Assembly: GCA_002422685.1 (NCBI GenBank)
Contig: DITC01000076.1
Location: 1 to 58,016, forward strand
Origin: Thauera sp. UBA6194
GTDB taxonomy: Bacteria > Pseudomonadota > Gammaproteobacteria > Burkholderiales > Rhodocyclaceae
DNA: 58,016 nt
Reading direction: 5' to 3'
Numbering within the stretch: position 1 is the first letter of the stretch; every line of letters starts with the position of its first letter. Below are positions 19,419 to 30,504 of the stretch, piece by piece. The position numbers were made by a program, and so were the translations under genes. The notes below the pieces were generated by a model. That model saw only the letters and a list, made by a program, of their open reading frames with translations, had not been told where the DNA came from and made no database searches.

Positions 19419-19925
19419 ATGGCATCCGTGAACAAAGTCATCCTGGTCGGCAACCTCGGCGCCGATCCGGAAAACCGTTTCGCCCCCTCGGGCGACGCGA
19501 TCTGCAACATCCGCCTCGCCACGACTGAAACCTGGCGCGACAAGAACACCGGTGAACGTCGTGAGGCCACCGAATGGCACCGCGTCGCCTTTTTCGGCAA
19601 GCTCGCCGAAATCGCCGGGCAGTACCTGCGCAAGGGCAGCCAGGTGTACATCGAGGGCACCCTGCGCACGCGCAAGTGGCAGGACAAGGACGGGCAGGAC
19701 CGCTACACCACCGAGATCCGCGCCGACGAGATGAAGATGCTCGGTCGCCGCGAAGGTGGCGACGCGCCGATGCGTGGCAACGACTCCGGCTGGGACGCCC
19801 CGGCCGCCGCGCCGCGCAACCCGGCGCCCGCCCAGCGTCCGCAAGGCCAGCCGCCGGCACAGTCTCAGCCTGCGTCCTCGTCCGGCGGAGGCTTCGGCGA
19901 CTTCGACGACGACATCCCGTTCTGA
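19419..19925 (+). CDS. ssb: Single-stranded DNA-binding protein
   Basis: 168 aa. The OB fold spans about residues 1-108, starting ASVNKVILVGNLGADPE. A Gly/Pro/Gln-rich linker (about 115-158) leads to the acidic interaction tail DFDDDIPF, which recruits replication and repair partners. AAAGGAG precedes the ATG. Nearness to uvrA resembles the enterobacterial uvrA-ssb pairing, here separated by the MFS gene. Confidence 0.97.
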   Translation: MASVNKVILVGNLGADPENRFAPSGDAICNIRLATTETWRDKNTGERREATEWHRVAFFGKLAEIAGQYLRKGSQVYIEGTLRTRKWQDKDGQDRYTTEIRADEMKMLGRREGGDAPMRGNDSGWDAPAAAPRNPAPAQRPQGQPPAQSQPASSSGGGFGDFDDDIPF

Positions 19926-20016
19926 GGGTTACGCCTTGGGGCAACGCGCGCTGCCTGGCGGCACGGCCTGTATTGAATCCGCGGCAACCGGCTCAGGATC
20001 GGTGCGCGGAGGAGAG

Positions 20017-20985
20017 ATGATGAAGCAACTGATCGACTACGCCGACGGCGTTTACGCCTTCGACTCGGGCTACGGCCGCCCGCAACTGGCCGCAATCCAC
20101 CTGGTCGTGCAGGACGGCCGCGCAGCGGTCGTCGACACCGGCAGCAATGCCTCCGTGCTGCGCGTGCTGACGGCGCTGGCCACGCTCGGTATCGCGCCCG
20201 ACGCGGTGGACTGGGTGATCCTCACCCATATCCATCTCGACCACGCCGGCGGTGCCGGCAGCCTGATGTGCGCGCTGCCGCAGGCGAAGTTGCTCGTGCA
20301 TCCGCGCGGCGTGCGTCACATGGCCGATCCCACCCGCTTGTGGGAAGGGACTACCGCCGTCTATGGCGCCGAGCGCGCCTTCGAGCTGTACGGCCACCTC
20401 GTGCCGGTGCCCTCCGAGCGCATCGTCGCAGCCACCGACGGGCTCGAGGTGCGGGTCGGCAGCCGCATGCTGCGCGTGTTCGACACGCCCGGTCATGCGC
20501 GTCATCACATTTGCGTGTGGGATTCGGTCGCGCACGCCTTCTTTACCGGCGACACCTTCGGGCTGTCCTACCGAGAACTCGACGTCGATGGGCGCGCCTT
20601 CGTGGTGCCCACGACCACGCCCACGCAGTTCGACCCCGCAGGCATGCACGCGTCCATCGACCGCATGCTCGCGATGGGCCCGAAGGCGATGTATCTCACC
20701 CACTTCAGCCGCGTCACCGAGGTCGAGCGCCTCGGCGCCGATCTGCATCGGCTCATCGACACGATGGTCGCGGTGGCGCAGGCCGCACGGGGCGATGGCG
20801 TTGCCCGTCACGTCGAGATCCTCGCCGGACTCGAGCAGGTCATGCGCGAGGAGGCTGCGCGCCAGAATTGGGCGCTCAACGAGGACGACACCCTCGAGCT
20901 GCTGCGCATCGACCTCGAGCTCAATGCCCAGGGGCTGGGCGTGTGGCTCGATAGCCAGCGCCTCACCGAAGCGACCACCGCCTGA
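20017..20985 (+). CDS. MBL-fold metallohydrolase
   Basis: 322 aa. The metallo-beta-lactamase signature HIHLDH is at residues 71-76, followed by further metal ligands in DTPGHARHH, FTGDTFG and the C-terminal YLTHFS. The dinuclear site therefore looks complete. The family includes glyoxalase II, lactonases and sulfur dioxygenases; nothing here fixes the substrate. GGAGGAG precedes two adjacent ATG codons (20017, 20020), so the start is uncertain by one codon. It may be cotranscribed with tcdA, 10 nt downstream. Confidence 0.85.
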   Translation: MMKQLIDYADGVYAFDSGYGRPQLAAIHLVVQDGRAAVVDTGSNASVLRVLTALATLGIAPDAVDWVILTHIHLDHAGGAGSLMCALPQAKLLVHPRGVRHMADPTRLWEGTTAVYGAERAFELYGHLVPVPSERIVAATDGLEVRVGSRMLRVFDTPGHARHHICVWDSVAHAFFTGDTFGLSYRELDVDGRAFVVPTTTPTQFDPAGMHASIDRMLAMGPKAMYLTHFSRVTEVERLGADLHRLIDTMVAVAQAARGDGVARHVEILAGLEQVMREEAARQNWALNEDDTLELLRIDLELNAQGLGVWLDSQRLTEATTA

Positions 20986-20995
20986 CCCGGCGATC

Positions 20996-21850
20996 ATGCA
21001 GCCCGACGTAGACCGCGCGCGGCGCTTCGGTGGCCTCGACCGCCTCTACGCCGCCGGCGCCGTCGATGCGCTCGAGACCACGCACGCCTGCGTGATCGGC
21101 ATCGGTGGCGTCGGTTCGTGGGCGGCCGAGGCCCTCGCGCGCAGCGGCGTCGGGCGGCTGACGCTGATCGATCTCGATCACGTCGCCGAGTCCAACATCA
21201 ACCGTCAGGCACACGCGCTCGAAGGCACGCTCGGCATGGCCAAGGTCGGCGCCATGGCCGATCGCATTGCAGCCATCAACCCGGAATGCCGGGTGATCTG
21301 TGTCGAGGATTTCGTCACTGCCGAAAACGCGGGTGCGCTCATGCATGGCTTCGACGTCGTCATCGACGCGATCGACAACGTGCGCGCCAAGGTCGCCATC
21401 GCCGCCGTGTGCCGCCAGCGCGCCCTCCCGCTCGTGATGGCGGGCGGGGCAGGGGGAAAGCTCGATCCTTCGCGCATCACGGTCGACGATCTCGCCCGCA
21501 CGCTGCAGGACCCCCTGTTGTCCAAGGTTCGGGCGCGGCTGCGCAAGGAGCATGGCTTTACGCGCGACCCCAAGAAAAAATTCGGCATCGAGGCCGTGTT
21601 CTCGACCGAACCCCTGCGCTATCCGGCGGTCCAGAGCTGCGACGTCGATTCACCACGGCTTGCGCCGCAGGGGCTGGCCTGTGCCGGCTACGGTTCGAGC
21701 ATGGCCGTGACCGCCAGCGTCGGCCTGTTGTGCGCGGCGCGCGCGCTCGAGCATCTGCTGCAGGCCGGGCGCGCACGCCGTGCGTCGACGGTACCCTCAT
21801 CCGAGCGCGCTTCACCGAGCGCCTCAACGCCAACGGAGAATTCCGCATGA
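20996..21850 (+). CDS. tcdA: tRNA threonylcarbamoyladenosine dehydratase (ThiF/E1-like)
   Basis: 284 aa. TcdA (CsdL) cyclises t6A37 of ANN-decoding tRNAs in an ATP-dependent reaction. The nucleotide-binding motif GIGGVGSWAAEALARSG is at about residues 34-50, with the E1-type DxDxVxxSNxNRQ segment as DLDHVAESNINRQ. The C-terminal half has AGGAGGKLDPSRI typical of this subfamily. Its TGA overlaps the next ATG in ATGA. Confidence 0.9.
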   Translation: MQPDVDRARRFGGLDRLYAAGAVDALETTHACVIGIGGVGSWAAEALARSGVGRLTLIDLDHVAESNINRQAHALEGTLGMAKVGAMADRIAAINPECRVICVEDFVTAENAGALMHGFDVVIDAIDNVRAKVAIAAVCRQRALPLVMAGGAGGKLDPSRITVDDLARTLQDPLLSKVRARLRKEHGFTRDPKKKFGIEAVFSTEPLRYPAVQSCDVDSPRLAPQGLACAGYGSSMAVTASVGLLCAARALEHLLQAGRARRASTVPSSERASPSASTPTENSA

Positions 21851-22233
21851 ATGCCAGCACGCAGTCCGAATCCGCCATCGTCCTCTTCGGCCACGGCGCC
21901 CGCGACCCCGAATGGGCCGGCCCGATGCGTCGCATCCGTGACACGGTGCGCGCCCGACCCGATGCGCCGCGCACCGAGCTCGCCTTTCTCGAGTTCATGA
22001 GCCCGACCCTGCCCGAGGCGATCGCCGAGCTCGCCGCCGGGGGCGCGCGCAGGATTGCGGTGGTGCCGATGTTCCTCGCCCAGGGCGGGCACCTCAAGCG
22101 CGACCTGCCGGTGCTGCTCGAGGCCGCGCGCAGTGCTCACCCGGAGTGCGAGATCACGCTCGCCACCGCCGCGGGCGAGGCCGATCCGGTCGTGGTCGCC
22201 ATGGCCGACTACGCGGCGAGCTGTCTGGACTGA
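21847..22233 (+). CDS. cbiX: Short CbiX/SirB-type sirohydrochlorin chelatase-like protein
   Basis: 128 aa, a single chelatase domain. The metal-binding histidines are His16 (FGHGARD) and His82 (GGHLKRD), matching the short CbiX(S)/SirB enzymes that insert Co or Fe into sirohydrochlorin. No other cobalamin or siroheme genes are nearby, so metal and product are not settled. It is coupled to tcdA by a 4-nt overlap. Confidence 0.85.
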   Translation: MNASTQSESAIVLFGHGARDPEWAGPMRRIRDTVRARPDAPRTELAFLEFMSPTLPEAIAELAAGGARRIAVVPMFLAQGGHLKRDLPVLLEAARSAHPECEITLATAAGEADPVVVAMADYAASCLD

Positions 22234-22298
22234 TCTTTCGCCTTTGCCCCGGTGGCGGACGCCGCTGGGGTGCCCGGCCAGCAAGAGCTGGAGCCTGC

Positions 22299-22329
22299 TT
22301 GACCAGCGAGTGTATAAGAATATACTTAT
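22299..22329 (+). promoter_or_regulatory. Promoter and palindromic operator of the RND efflux operon
   Basis: TTGACC (22299-22304), 16 bp, TATACT (22321-22326) is a strong sigma-70 promoter. Two nested palindromes cover the -10: GTATA-AGAA-TATAC (22312-22325) and ATAAG-N6-CTTAT (22314-22329). AT-rich palindromes over a -10 are typical of ArsR, MarR or TetR repressor sites. No such regulator gene lies in the window. The element runs into the first possible ATG (22328). Confidence 0.65.
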
Positions 22330-23482
22330 GCGCATGAAACCCATCATGATCCCCGCTCTTGCGCGTGCGTCCGGTTTGATGTTCGCTGCGGTGCTTACTG
22401 TCTTCAGTCTTCCCGGGCGCGCCGAGCTCGCGACCGTGCGCATCGAATCACGCGTGCTGGCGCCGGTCGTGGCCGCCGAAGCGACCATCGAAGCCGTTCG
22501 GCAATCCACCCTCGCTGCCCAGATGCCGGGTCGGGTTCTCGCGCTCGGTGCCGATGCCGGCGACCGTGTCGCGCGCGGGCAGGTGCTGGTGCGGATCGAT
22601 CCGGCCGAAGCTGCCGCTGCGCTTGCCGCCGCCGAAGCCCGAGTCGCGCAGGCGCAGACGGCGACGGCCAACGCGCGTATCGAATACGAGCGCGCACGCA
22701 AGCTCGTCGCGCAAAAATTCCTCAGCCAGTCGGCGCTCGATGGCGCGCGCACCCAGTTCGAGGCTGCGCAGGCCCAGTTGCGCGCTGCCCGCGCCCAGCG
22801 CGAACAGGCAGCCACGGTGGAGGATTACGCGACTGTCGCCTCCCCGCTCGACGGTCTGGTCGCCGCACGCCACATCGAAGTCGGCGAAATGGCCCAGCCC
22901 GGGCGCAACCTGCTCACCGTCTACGACCCCGCGCAGATGCGTGCCGTGGCCGACCTCGCGCCCCAGCGCCTCGCCGAGCTCGGCGGCGGCCCGCTGCGCG
23001 CCAGCGTCGAGCTGCCTGCCAGCGGGCGCACGATCGAAGCCGCTGCGGTCACCGTGCTGCCGGCTGCCGACGCCCGCACCCACACCGTGCGGGTACGCGT
23101 CGACCTGCCTCCCGGCACCGCCGACGTGCTGCCCGGCAGCTTCGCGCGCGTGCTTTTCCAGAGTACGCCCGCCGCGGCGAGCGCGGGCACCAGTGGGTCC
23201 TCCGCCGCTGCAGGCGCGGATTCGAGCGCGGCCTCTGTTGCCGCGAATGCCGCCGGCCCCATCGTGATCCCCGTTGCCGCCGTGCTCCGCCGTGGCGAGC
23301 TCACCGCGGTCTATGCCGCCGACGGTCAGGGCGGCTTCACGCTGCGCCAGATCCGCCTTGGCCGCACGCTGCCCGGCGGCGATGCCGTCGAGGTGCTGTC
23401 CGGCCTCAAGGGTGACGAGGCCCTCGCCCTCGACCCGGTCCAGGCCGGCATCCAGGCCCGCACGGCCGCGGCCGCGCGCTGA
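22328..23482 (+). CDS. Efflux RND transporter periplasmic adaptor subunit
   Basis: 384 aa from the first ATG. A signal peptide or N-terminal anchor (about residues 1-31, ending PGRA) is followed by the HlyD/AcrA-type barrel-sandwich motif GRVLALGADAGDRVARGQVL, an Ala/Gln-rich coiled-coil hairpin (about 95-165) and a beta-barrel domain. It links the inner-membrane pump to an outer-membrane channel. The promoter -10 ends only two bases before this ATG, so the real start is probably ATG 22334 (leaderless) or 22346. First gene of a three-gene operon. Confidence 0.9.
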   Translation: MRMKPIMIPALARASGLMFAAVLTVFSLPGRAELATVRIESRVLAPVVAAEATIEAVRQSTLAAQMPGRVLALGADAGDRVARGQVLVRIDPAEAAAALAAAEARVAQAQTATANARIEYERARKLVAQKFLSQSALDGARTQFEAAQAQLRAARAQREQAATVEDYATVASPLDGLVAARHIEVGEMAQPGRNLLTVYDPAQMRAVADLAPQRLAELGGGPLRASVELPASGRTIEAAAVTVLPAADARTHTVRVRVDLPPGTADVLPGSFARVLFQSTPAAASAGTSGSSAAAGADSSAASVAANAAGPIVIPVAAVLRRGELTAVYAADGQGGFTLRQIRLGRTLPGGDAVEVLSGLKGDEALALDPVQAGIQARTAAAAR

Positions 23483-23496
23483 GCCGGGAGGCGACG

Positions 23497-26768
<3,272 letters not shown>

Positions 26769-26772
<4 letters not shown>

Positions 26773-26990
26773 CCACCAATGAATATGTGCGCGCCTTCGC
26801 CGGCGCCTTCGTCCTGATTTCGCTCGCGCTCGGCGTCGAAGCCTCGCCGCTGTTCGTCAGCAAGCACTTCCTGTGGGTGACCGGCTTCGTCGGCCTGAAT
26901 CTGTTCCAGAGCGCCTTCACCGGGCTGTGCCCGCTGGTGAACATCCTGCACAAGCTCGGCGTCAAGGACGGCCCGGCGAGCTGCGGCTGA
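26769..26990 (+). CDS. DUF2892 (YgaP-like) inner-membrane protein
   Basis: 73 aa. Two predicted helices (about residues 8-25 and 30-52) and the family motif FTGLCPLVNILHKLGVK identify DUF2892, the membrane part of YgaP-type proteins. Cys51 of GLCP and the C-terminal Cys72 are of interest for sulfur or metal chemistry. It overlaps the permease stop in ATGA, so it belongs to the efflux operon. DUF2892 genes often sit in ArsR/BigR-type sulfide-responsive operons, which hints at the regulator type (inference). Confidence 0.85.
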
Positions 26991-26997
26991 CGTCGTA

Positions 26998-27504
26998 TCA
27001 GCCGCGCCGCAGCAGCATCCAGGCGGCGAAGAGCACGGTCGCGGTGAAGCTCACCAGCGACCAGTTCGCGATCGAAAGGCCGAGGAAGGTCCATTCGATC
27101 GCGGTGCAGTCGCCCGCGCCGCGGAAGATCATCGGCAGCGCCTGCGCGAGCGGAAAGCTCTCGAGCATGAACTCCAGCCCGGGGCCGCACTCCGGGATCA
27201 ACGGCGGATTGAGCTGCATCCAGCTCTGGCGCGCGGCGATGCCGCCACCGGTCAGTGCCGCGGCGCCGATGAGTACCGCATAGATGCGCTCGCCACCGCG
27301 TCCGGGCGCGTGCACCCCGGCGATCAAGGCGATCAGCGCGGCGGTGGCGAAGGCGTAGCGCTGCATGATGCACATCGGGCAGGGCTCCAGCCCCAGCCCG
27401 TGCTGCAGGTACAGGCCAAAGCTCAGCAGTCCGGCCGCAACCAGGAACAGGGCGAGGTAGAGCACCCGTGCGGGCAGGTGAAGGATTTTCTGAAGCAGGG
27501 GCAT
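26998..27504 (-). CDS. dsbB: Disulfide bond formation protein B
   Basis: 168 aa, four predicted helices. DsbB reoxidises DsbA using quinone. The two redox pairs are present: Cys42-Cys45 (PCPMC) in the first periplasmic loop and Cys106/Cys133 in the second (PECGPG, GDCTAIEW). It converges on the DUF2892 gene with a 7-nt gap and appears to be monocistronic. Confidence 0.95.
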   Translation of the reverse strand: MPLLQKILHLPARVLYLALFLVAAGLLSFGLYLQHGLGLEPCPMCIMQRYAFATAALIALIAGVHAPGRGGERIYAVLIGAAALTGGGIAARQSWMQLNPPLIPECGPGLEFMLESFPLAQALPMIFRGAGDCTAIEWTFLGLSIANWSLVSFTATVLFAAWMLLRRG

Positions 27505-27664
27505 CTTGATTCAAGTTCCGTGAAGAGGGCGCCATTGTAGGCGTGGGCGGGGTTTCCGTCCGCATGCTCGGACCAGGGCGGCCCGTGGTGCGTTCCGGGC
27601 GGTGGTGCGCGTTTGCGTGCAACGAGGCCTTTTTCGCGGGGCTCCAGGGCGTCCGAGCTGCGGC

Positions 27665-28561
27665 TCAAGCGCTCATTGCCGCCTGCAGCATGTCCAGAAA
27701 GGCGCGCGTCTTTGCCGGCATCAGCTTGCGCCCCGGAAATACCGCCCACGCGTTGATCGACGGTGGGCTCCACCCGGGCAGCACGCGCTTCAGTTCGCCG
27801 CGGCGCACATAGGGGCTGGCGAAGTAGTCCGGTACCGCGGTGATGCCGGCGCCGGCGCGGGCGAAGCGGATCAACAATTCCGGCGAGTTGGCGGTGATCG
27901 AACCCGGCGGCACACCCTCCCAGCGCTTGTCACCGCGCAACAGCGTCCACCCGATCGGCTCGCCGCTGCGCGCCAGCAGGCGCAGCGCGCGGTGGCGGTG
28001 CAGGTCTTCCGGCCCCGAGGGCTCGCCGTGTTCGGCGACATAGCCGGGTGAGGCGTACAGCCCCCACGGAAACCGTGCCAGCCGGCGTGCGGCGAGCAGG
28101 GTGTCGTCGGGCAGCTCGCCCATGCGGATGGCGACGTCGAAGCCTTCGCCCAGCAGGTCCACCCGCCGTGGGGACAGGTCCAGCTCGAGCGTCACGGCCG
28201 GGTGCAGGGCCGAGAACGCGGCCAGCATGTCGGTCAGCAGCAGGTTGGCGAAGTCGCTCGGCATCGACACGCGCAGGCGTCCGCTTGGGCGCGCCTGGCG
28301 ACTCTCGGCGAGCGCGGCGACCGCTTCGACTTCCGTCTCCACCTGGCGCGCGTGGTCGAGCAGGGCGCTGCCGAACTCGGTGATGCTGAGCCGGCGCGTG
28401 GTACGCAGCAGCAGGCGCTCGCCGAGGCGCTCCTCGAGCTGCGAGAGGCGGCGCGACACGGTCGATTTCGGTAGCCCGAGGCGGTCCGCCGCCGCGGTGA
28501 AGCTGCCTTCGTCGACAACGCGCGCGAAGATCAGCAGGTCATTGGGGTCTATTTGTTCCAT
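27665..28561 (-). CDS. LysR-family transcriptional regulator
   Basis: 298 aa. The N-terminal winged helix-turn-helix (about residues 5-64, with SFTAAADRLGLPKSTVSRRL) is followed by a substrate-binding effector domain starting at about residue 93. It is divergent from azoR with a 98-nt gap. A 7-bp palindrome of LTTR type covers its own start codon, suggesting autorepression and control of azoR. The inducer is unknown; by neighbour function it may be a quinone or azo/nitro compound. Confidence 0.92.
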   Translation of the reverse strand: MEQIDPNDLLIFARVVDEGSFTAAADRLGLPKSTVSRRLSQLEERLGERLLLRTTRRLSITEFGSALLDHARQVETEVEAVAALAESRQARPSGRLRVSMPSDFANLLLTDMLAAFSALHPAVTLELDLSPRRVDLLGEGFDVAIRMGELPDDTLLAARRLARFPWGLYASPGYVAEHGEPSGPEDLHRHRALRLLARSGEPIGWTLLRGDKRWEGVPPGSITANSPELLIRFARAGAGITAVPDYFASPYVRRGELKRVLPGWSPPSINAWAVFPGRKLMPAKTRAFLDMLQAAMSA

Positions 28562-28572
28562 TGGCGGAACAA
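28553..28572. promoter_or_regulatory. LysR-type operator palindrome
   Basis: TTGTTCC-ATTGGC-GGAACAA is a perfect 7-bp inverted repeat with a 6-nt centre. It contains the T-N11-A arrangement (28557 and 28569) of LysR recognition sites. It straddles the start codon of the lysR gene and lies about 90 bp upstream of azoR. Confidence 0.65.
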
Positions 28573-28659
28573 TGATGTCTGTTGAAGTGGGTTAATGCAA
28601 TTCGATGCCTCGAATAAACTGAGCCTCATATTATTTCCAACCCGCTGAGGACCCCGAAC

Positions 28660-29259
28660 ATGAAAATTCTGCAGATCAATGGCAGCGCCCGCACCGAAGG
28701 CGCCAACTCTACCCGTCTCGCCAACGACATCGTCGCCCGCCTGACCGCGTCCGAGCCCGCGTCAGAGTTGGTCGTGCGCGACCTCGCGCGCCAGCCGGCG
28801 CCGGTGGTCGATGAAGCCGCGCTCGGCGCCTTGTTCACGCCTGCCGAGCAGCGCACGCCCGAGCAGGCCGCCCGTGTGGCTGAGAGCGACGCCCTGATCG
28901 ACGAGGTGAAGGCGGCCGACGTGCTGGTGATCGGCGTGCCGATGTACAACTTCGGCATCTCCTCCCAACTCAAGAGCTGGATCGACGCTATCGCTCGCGC
29001 CGGCGTCACCTTCCGCTATACCGAAAATGGCCCTGAAGGCCTGCTTCAGGGCAAGAAGGTGATCCTCGCCTGCGCCCGCGGCGGTCGCTACCGTGGCACC
29101 CCGACCGACACCCAGACGCCCTACCTCGAGACTGTACTCGGCTTTATCGGCCTGAACGATCTCAGCTTCGTGTACGCCGAAGGCCTGAACATGGGCGAGG
29201 AGGCGGTCAAGCAGGGCTTCGCCGAAGCCGCGGCCGACATCGACGCCGCGCTGGCCTGA
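28660..29259 (+). CDS. azoR: FMN-dependent NADH-azoreductase
   Basis: 199 aa. A flavodoxin-like fold with the FMN phosphate loop GSARTEGANSTRLAND (about residues 8-23), VPMYNFGISSQLKSWID (about 88-104) and ARGGRYRGT. AzoR enzymes reduce quinones and azo dyes by two electrons and protect against thiol stress. First gene of a small cluster with DUF2798 and pirin, next to the divergent LysR gene. Confidence 0.92.
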   Translation: MKILQINGSARTEGANSTRLANDIVARLTASEPASELVVRDLARQPAPVVDEAALGALFTPAEQRTPEQAARVAESDALIDEVKAADVLVIGVPMYNFGISSQLKSWIDAIARAGVTFRYTENGPEGLLQGKKVILACARGGRYRGTPTDTQTPYLETVLGFIGLNDLSFVYAEGLNMGEEAVKQGFAEAAADIDAALA

Positions 29260-29274
29260 TCGACGAGGCGCGCC

Positions 29275-29508
29275 ATGAGGCTGCAGGGCAAATACGTCCA
29301 GCCGGTGGTGATGGCGGGCATCATGGCGTTCCTGATGACCGCCTTCATCACCTGGTTCAACCTCGGTTTTCGGCCGGATTTCGTGTGGCTGTGGCTGAAA
29401 GCCTTCATCGTCGCCTGGCCGCTGGCTTCCGGCGCCGCCTTCATCGCCGGGCCCGTCACCCCCAGGATCACGCTGGCCATCCTGCGCGCGGCCGAACGCT
29501 TGCGCTGA
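29275..29508 (+). CDS. DUF2798 membrane protein
   Basis: 77 aa with two predicted helices (about residues 10-30 and 38-60): the motif MAFLMTAFITWFNLGF and WLKAFIVAWPLASGAAFIAG are characteristic of DUF2798. Function is unknown. It sits 15 nt after azoR and 32 nt before the pirin gene, which implies cotranscription. Confidence 0.85.
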   Translation: MRLQGKYVQPVVMAGIMAFLMTAFITWFNLGFRPDFVWLWLKAFIVAWPLASGAAFIAGPVTPRITLAILRAAERLR

Positions 29509-29540
29509 ACCCTGGCCAGGCACCTGTCGAGGAGATCTCC

Positions 29541-30413
29541 ATGAACAAGCTCGCTACGCACGATGCCGTGCGTCACCCCCGCCGCGTCGAACGCCTGGTC
29601 GTCGGCCAGGCGACCTCGGACGGCGCCGGCGTCAAGCTCACCCGCGTGCTCAGCCAGCCGCTGCAGCGCCGGCTCGACCCCTTCCTGATGCTCGACGCCT
29701 TTGGCAGCGACAAGGCCGACGATTACATCGCCGGTTTTCCCGACCACCCGCACCGCGGCTTCGAGACCGTCACCTACATGATCGCCGGGCGCATGCTGCA
29801 CCGTGACAGCGCCGGCCACGAAGGCCTGCTCGAGAACGGCGGCGTGCAGTGGATGACCGCCGGCCGCGGCGTGATCCACTCCGAGATTCCGCAGCAGGAA
29901 GAGGGCGTCATGGAAGGCTTCCAGCTCTGGCTCAACCTGCCGGCCACGGACAAGATGGCGGCGCCGTGGTATCGCGATTTCGCCGCCGCCGAGCTGCCGC
30001 GCTTCACCACCGAGGCCGGTGTCGAGGCGGTCGTGATCGCCGGCACAAGCCACGGCGTCACCGGCGCCGTCACCCGCGAGACCACCGCGCCGCTGTACCT
30101 CGACCTGCACCTGCCCGCAGGCGCGAGTTTTTCGCAGCCGCTGCCGGCGGGGCACAACGCCTTCGTGTATGTCTATCGCGGCGCGCTGACGCTGGGCGCC
30201 GAGACGGTGCCGGTGCGCACCATGGCGATCCTGGCCAACGACGCTGACAGCGACGGCGTGAGGATCGAAGCCACCACCGACACCCGCGCGCTGCTCATCG
30301 CCGGCCGCCCGCTCGGCGAGCCGATCGCGCAGTACGGGCCCTTCGTCATGAACACCGAGCAGGAGATCTACCAGGCGGTCGCCGATTACCGCGCCGGGCG
30401 GCTGGCGGCGTGA
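29541..30413 (+). CDS. Pirin family protein
   Basis: 290 aa, bicupin. The metal ligands of human pirin (H56, H58, H101, E103) are matched by His69, His71, His113 and Glu115 in DHPHRGFET and GVIHSE. Bacterial pirins can act as quercetinases or redox regulators; the exact role is unknown. GAGGAG precedes the ATG. Last gene of the azoR cluster. Confidence 0.9.
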   Translation: MNKLATHDAVRHPRRVERLVVGQATSDGAGVKLTRVLSQPLQRRLDPFLMLDAFGSDKADDYIAGFPDHPHRGFETVTYMIAGRMLHRDSAGHEGLLENGGVQWMTAGRGVIHSEIPQQEEGVMEGFQLWLNLPATDKMAAPWYRDFAAAELPRFTTEAGVEAVVIAGTSHGVTGAVTRETTAPLYLDLHLPAGASFSQPLPAGHNAFVYVYRGALTLGAETVPVRTMAILANDADSDGVRIEATTDTRALLIAGRPLGEPIAQYGPFVMNTEQEIYQAVADYRAGRLAA

Positions 30414-30438
30414 ATCTGCTCGGGGCTGGTTAGCCCTG

Positions 30439-30463
30439 TTCGCGGGCAAGCCCGCTTCCACAG
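30439..30463 (+). repeat. REP-like palindrome, copy 1
   Basis: The 25-base element beginning TTCGCGGGCAAGCCCGCTTC contains the palindrome GCGGGC-AA-GCCCGC and closely resembles REP elements of Pseudomonas and related bacteria. It lies between the convergent pirin and ybiB genes. A near-identical copy in inverted orientation lies at the other end of ybiB. Confidence 0.7.
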
Positions 30464-30472
30464 ACAGTTGCT

Positions 30473-30493
30473 CCCACGGTTGGTGCCCGTGGG
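30473..30493 (-). terminator. Hairpin downstream of ybiB
   Basis: CCCACGG/CCGTGGG, a 7-bp perfect stem with loop TTGGTGC, lies just past the ybiB stop. There is no T run on either strand, so it is at best a weak or Rho-assisted terminator. Confidence 0.4.
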
Positions 30494-30504
30494 CCCCGCC
30501 CGAG

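Noticed and set aside
30473..30493. Intrinsic terminator for pirin
   Set aside because: A hairpin is present, but there is no T run on the plus strand; kept only as a weak hairpin for ybiB.
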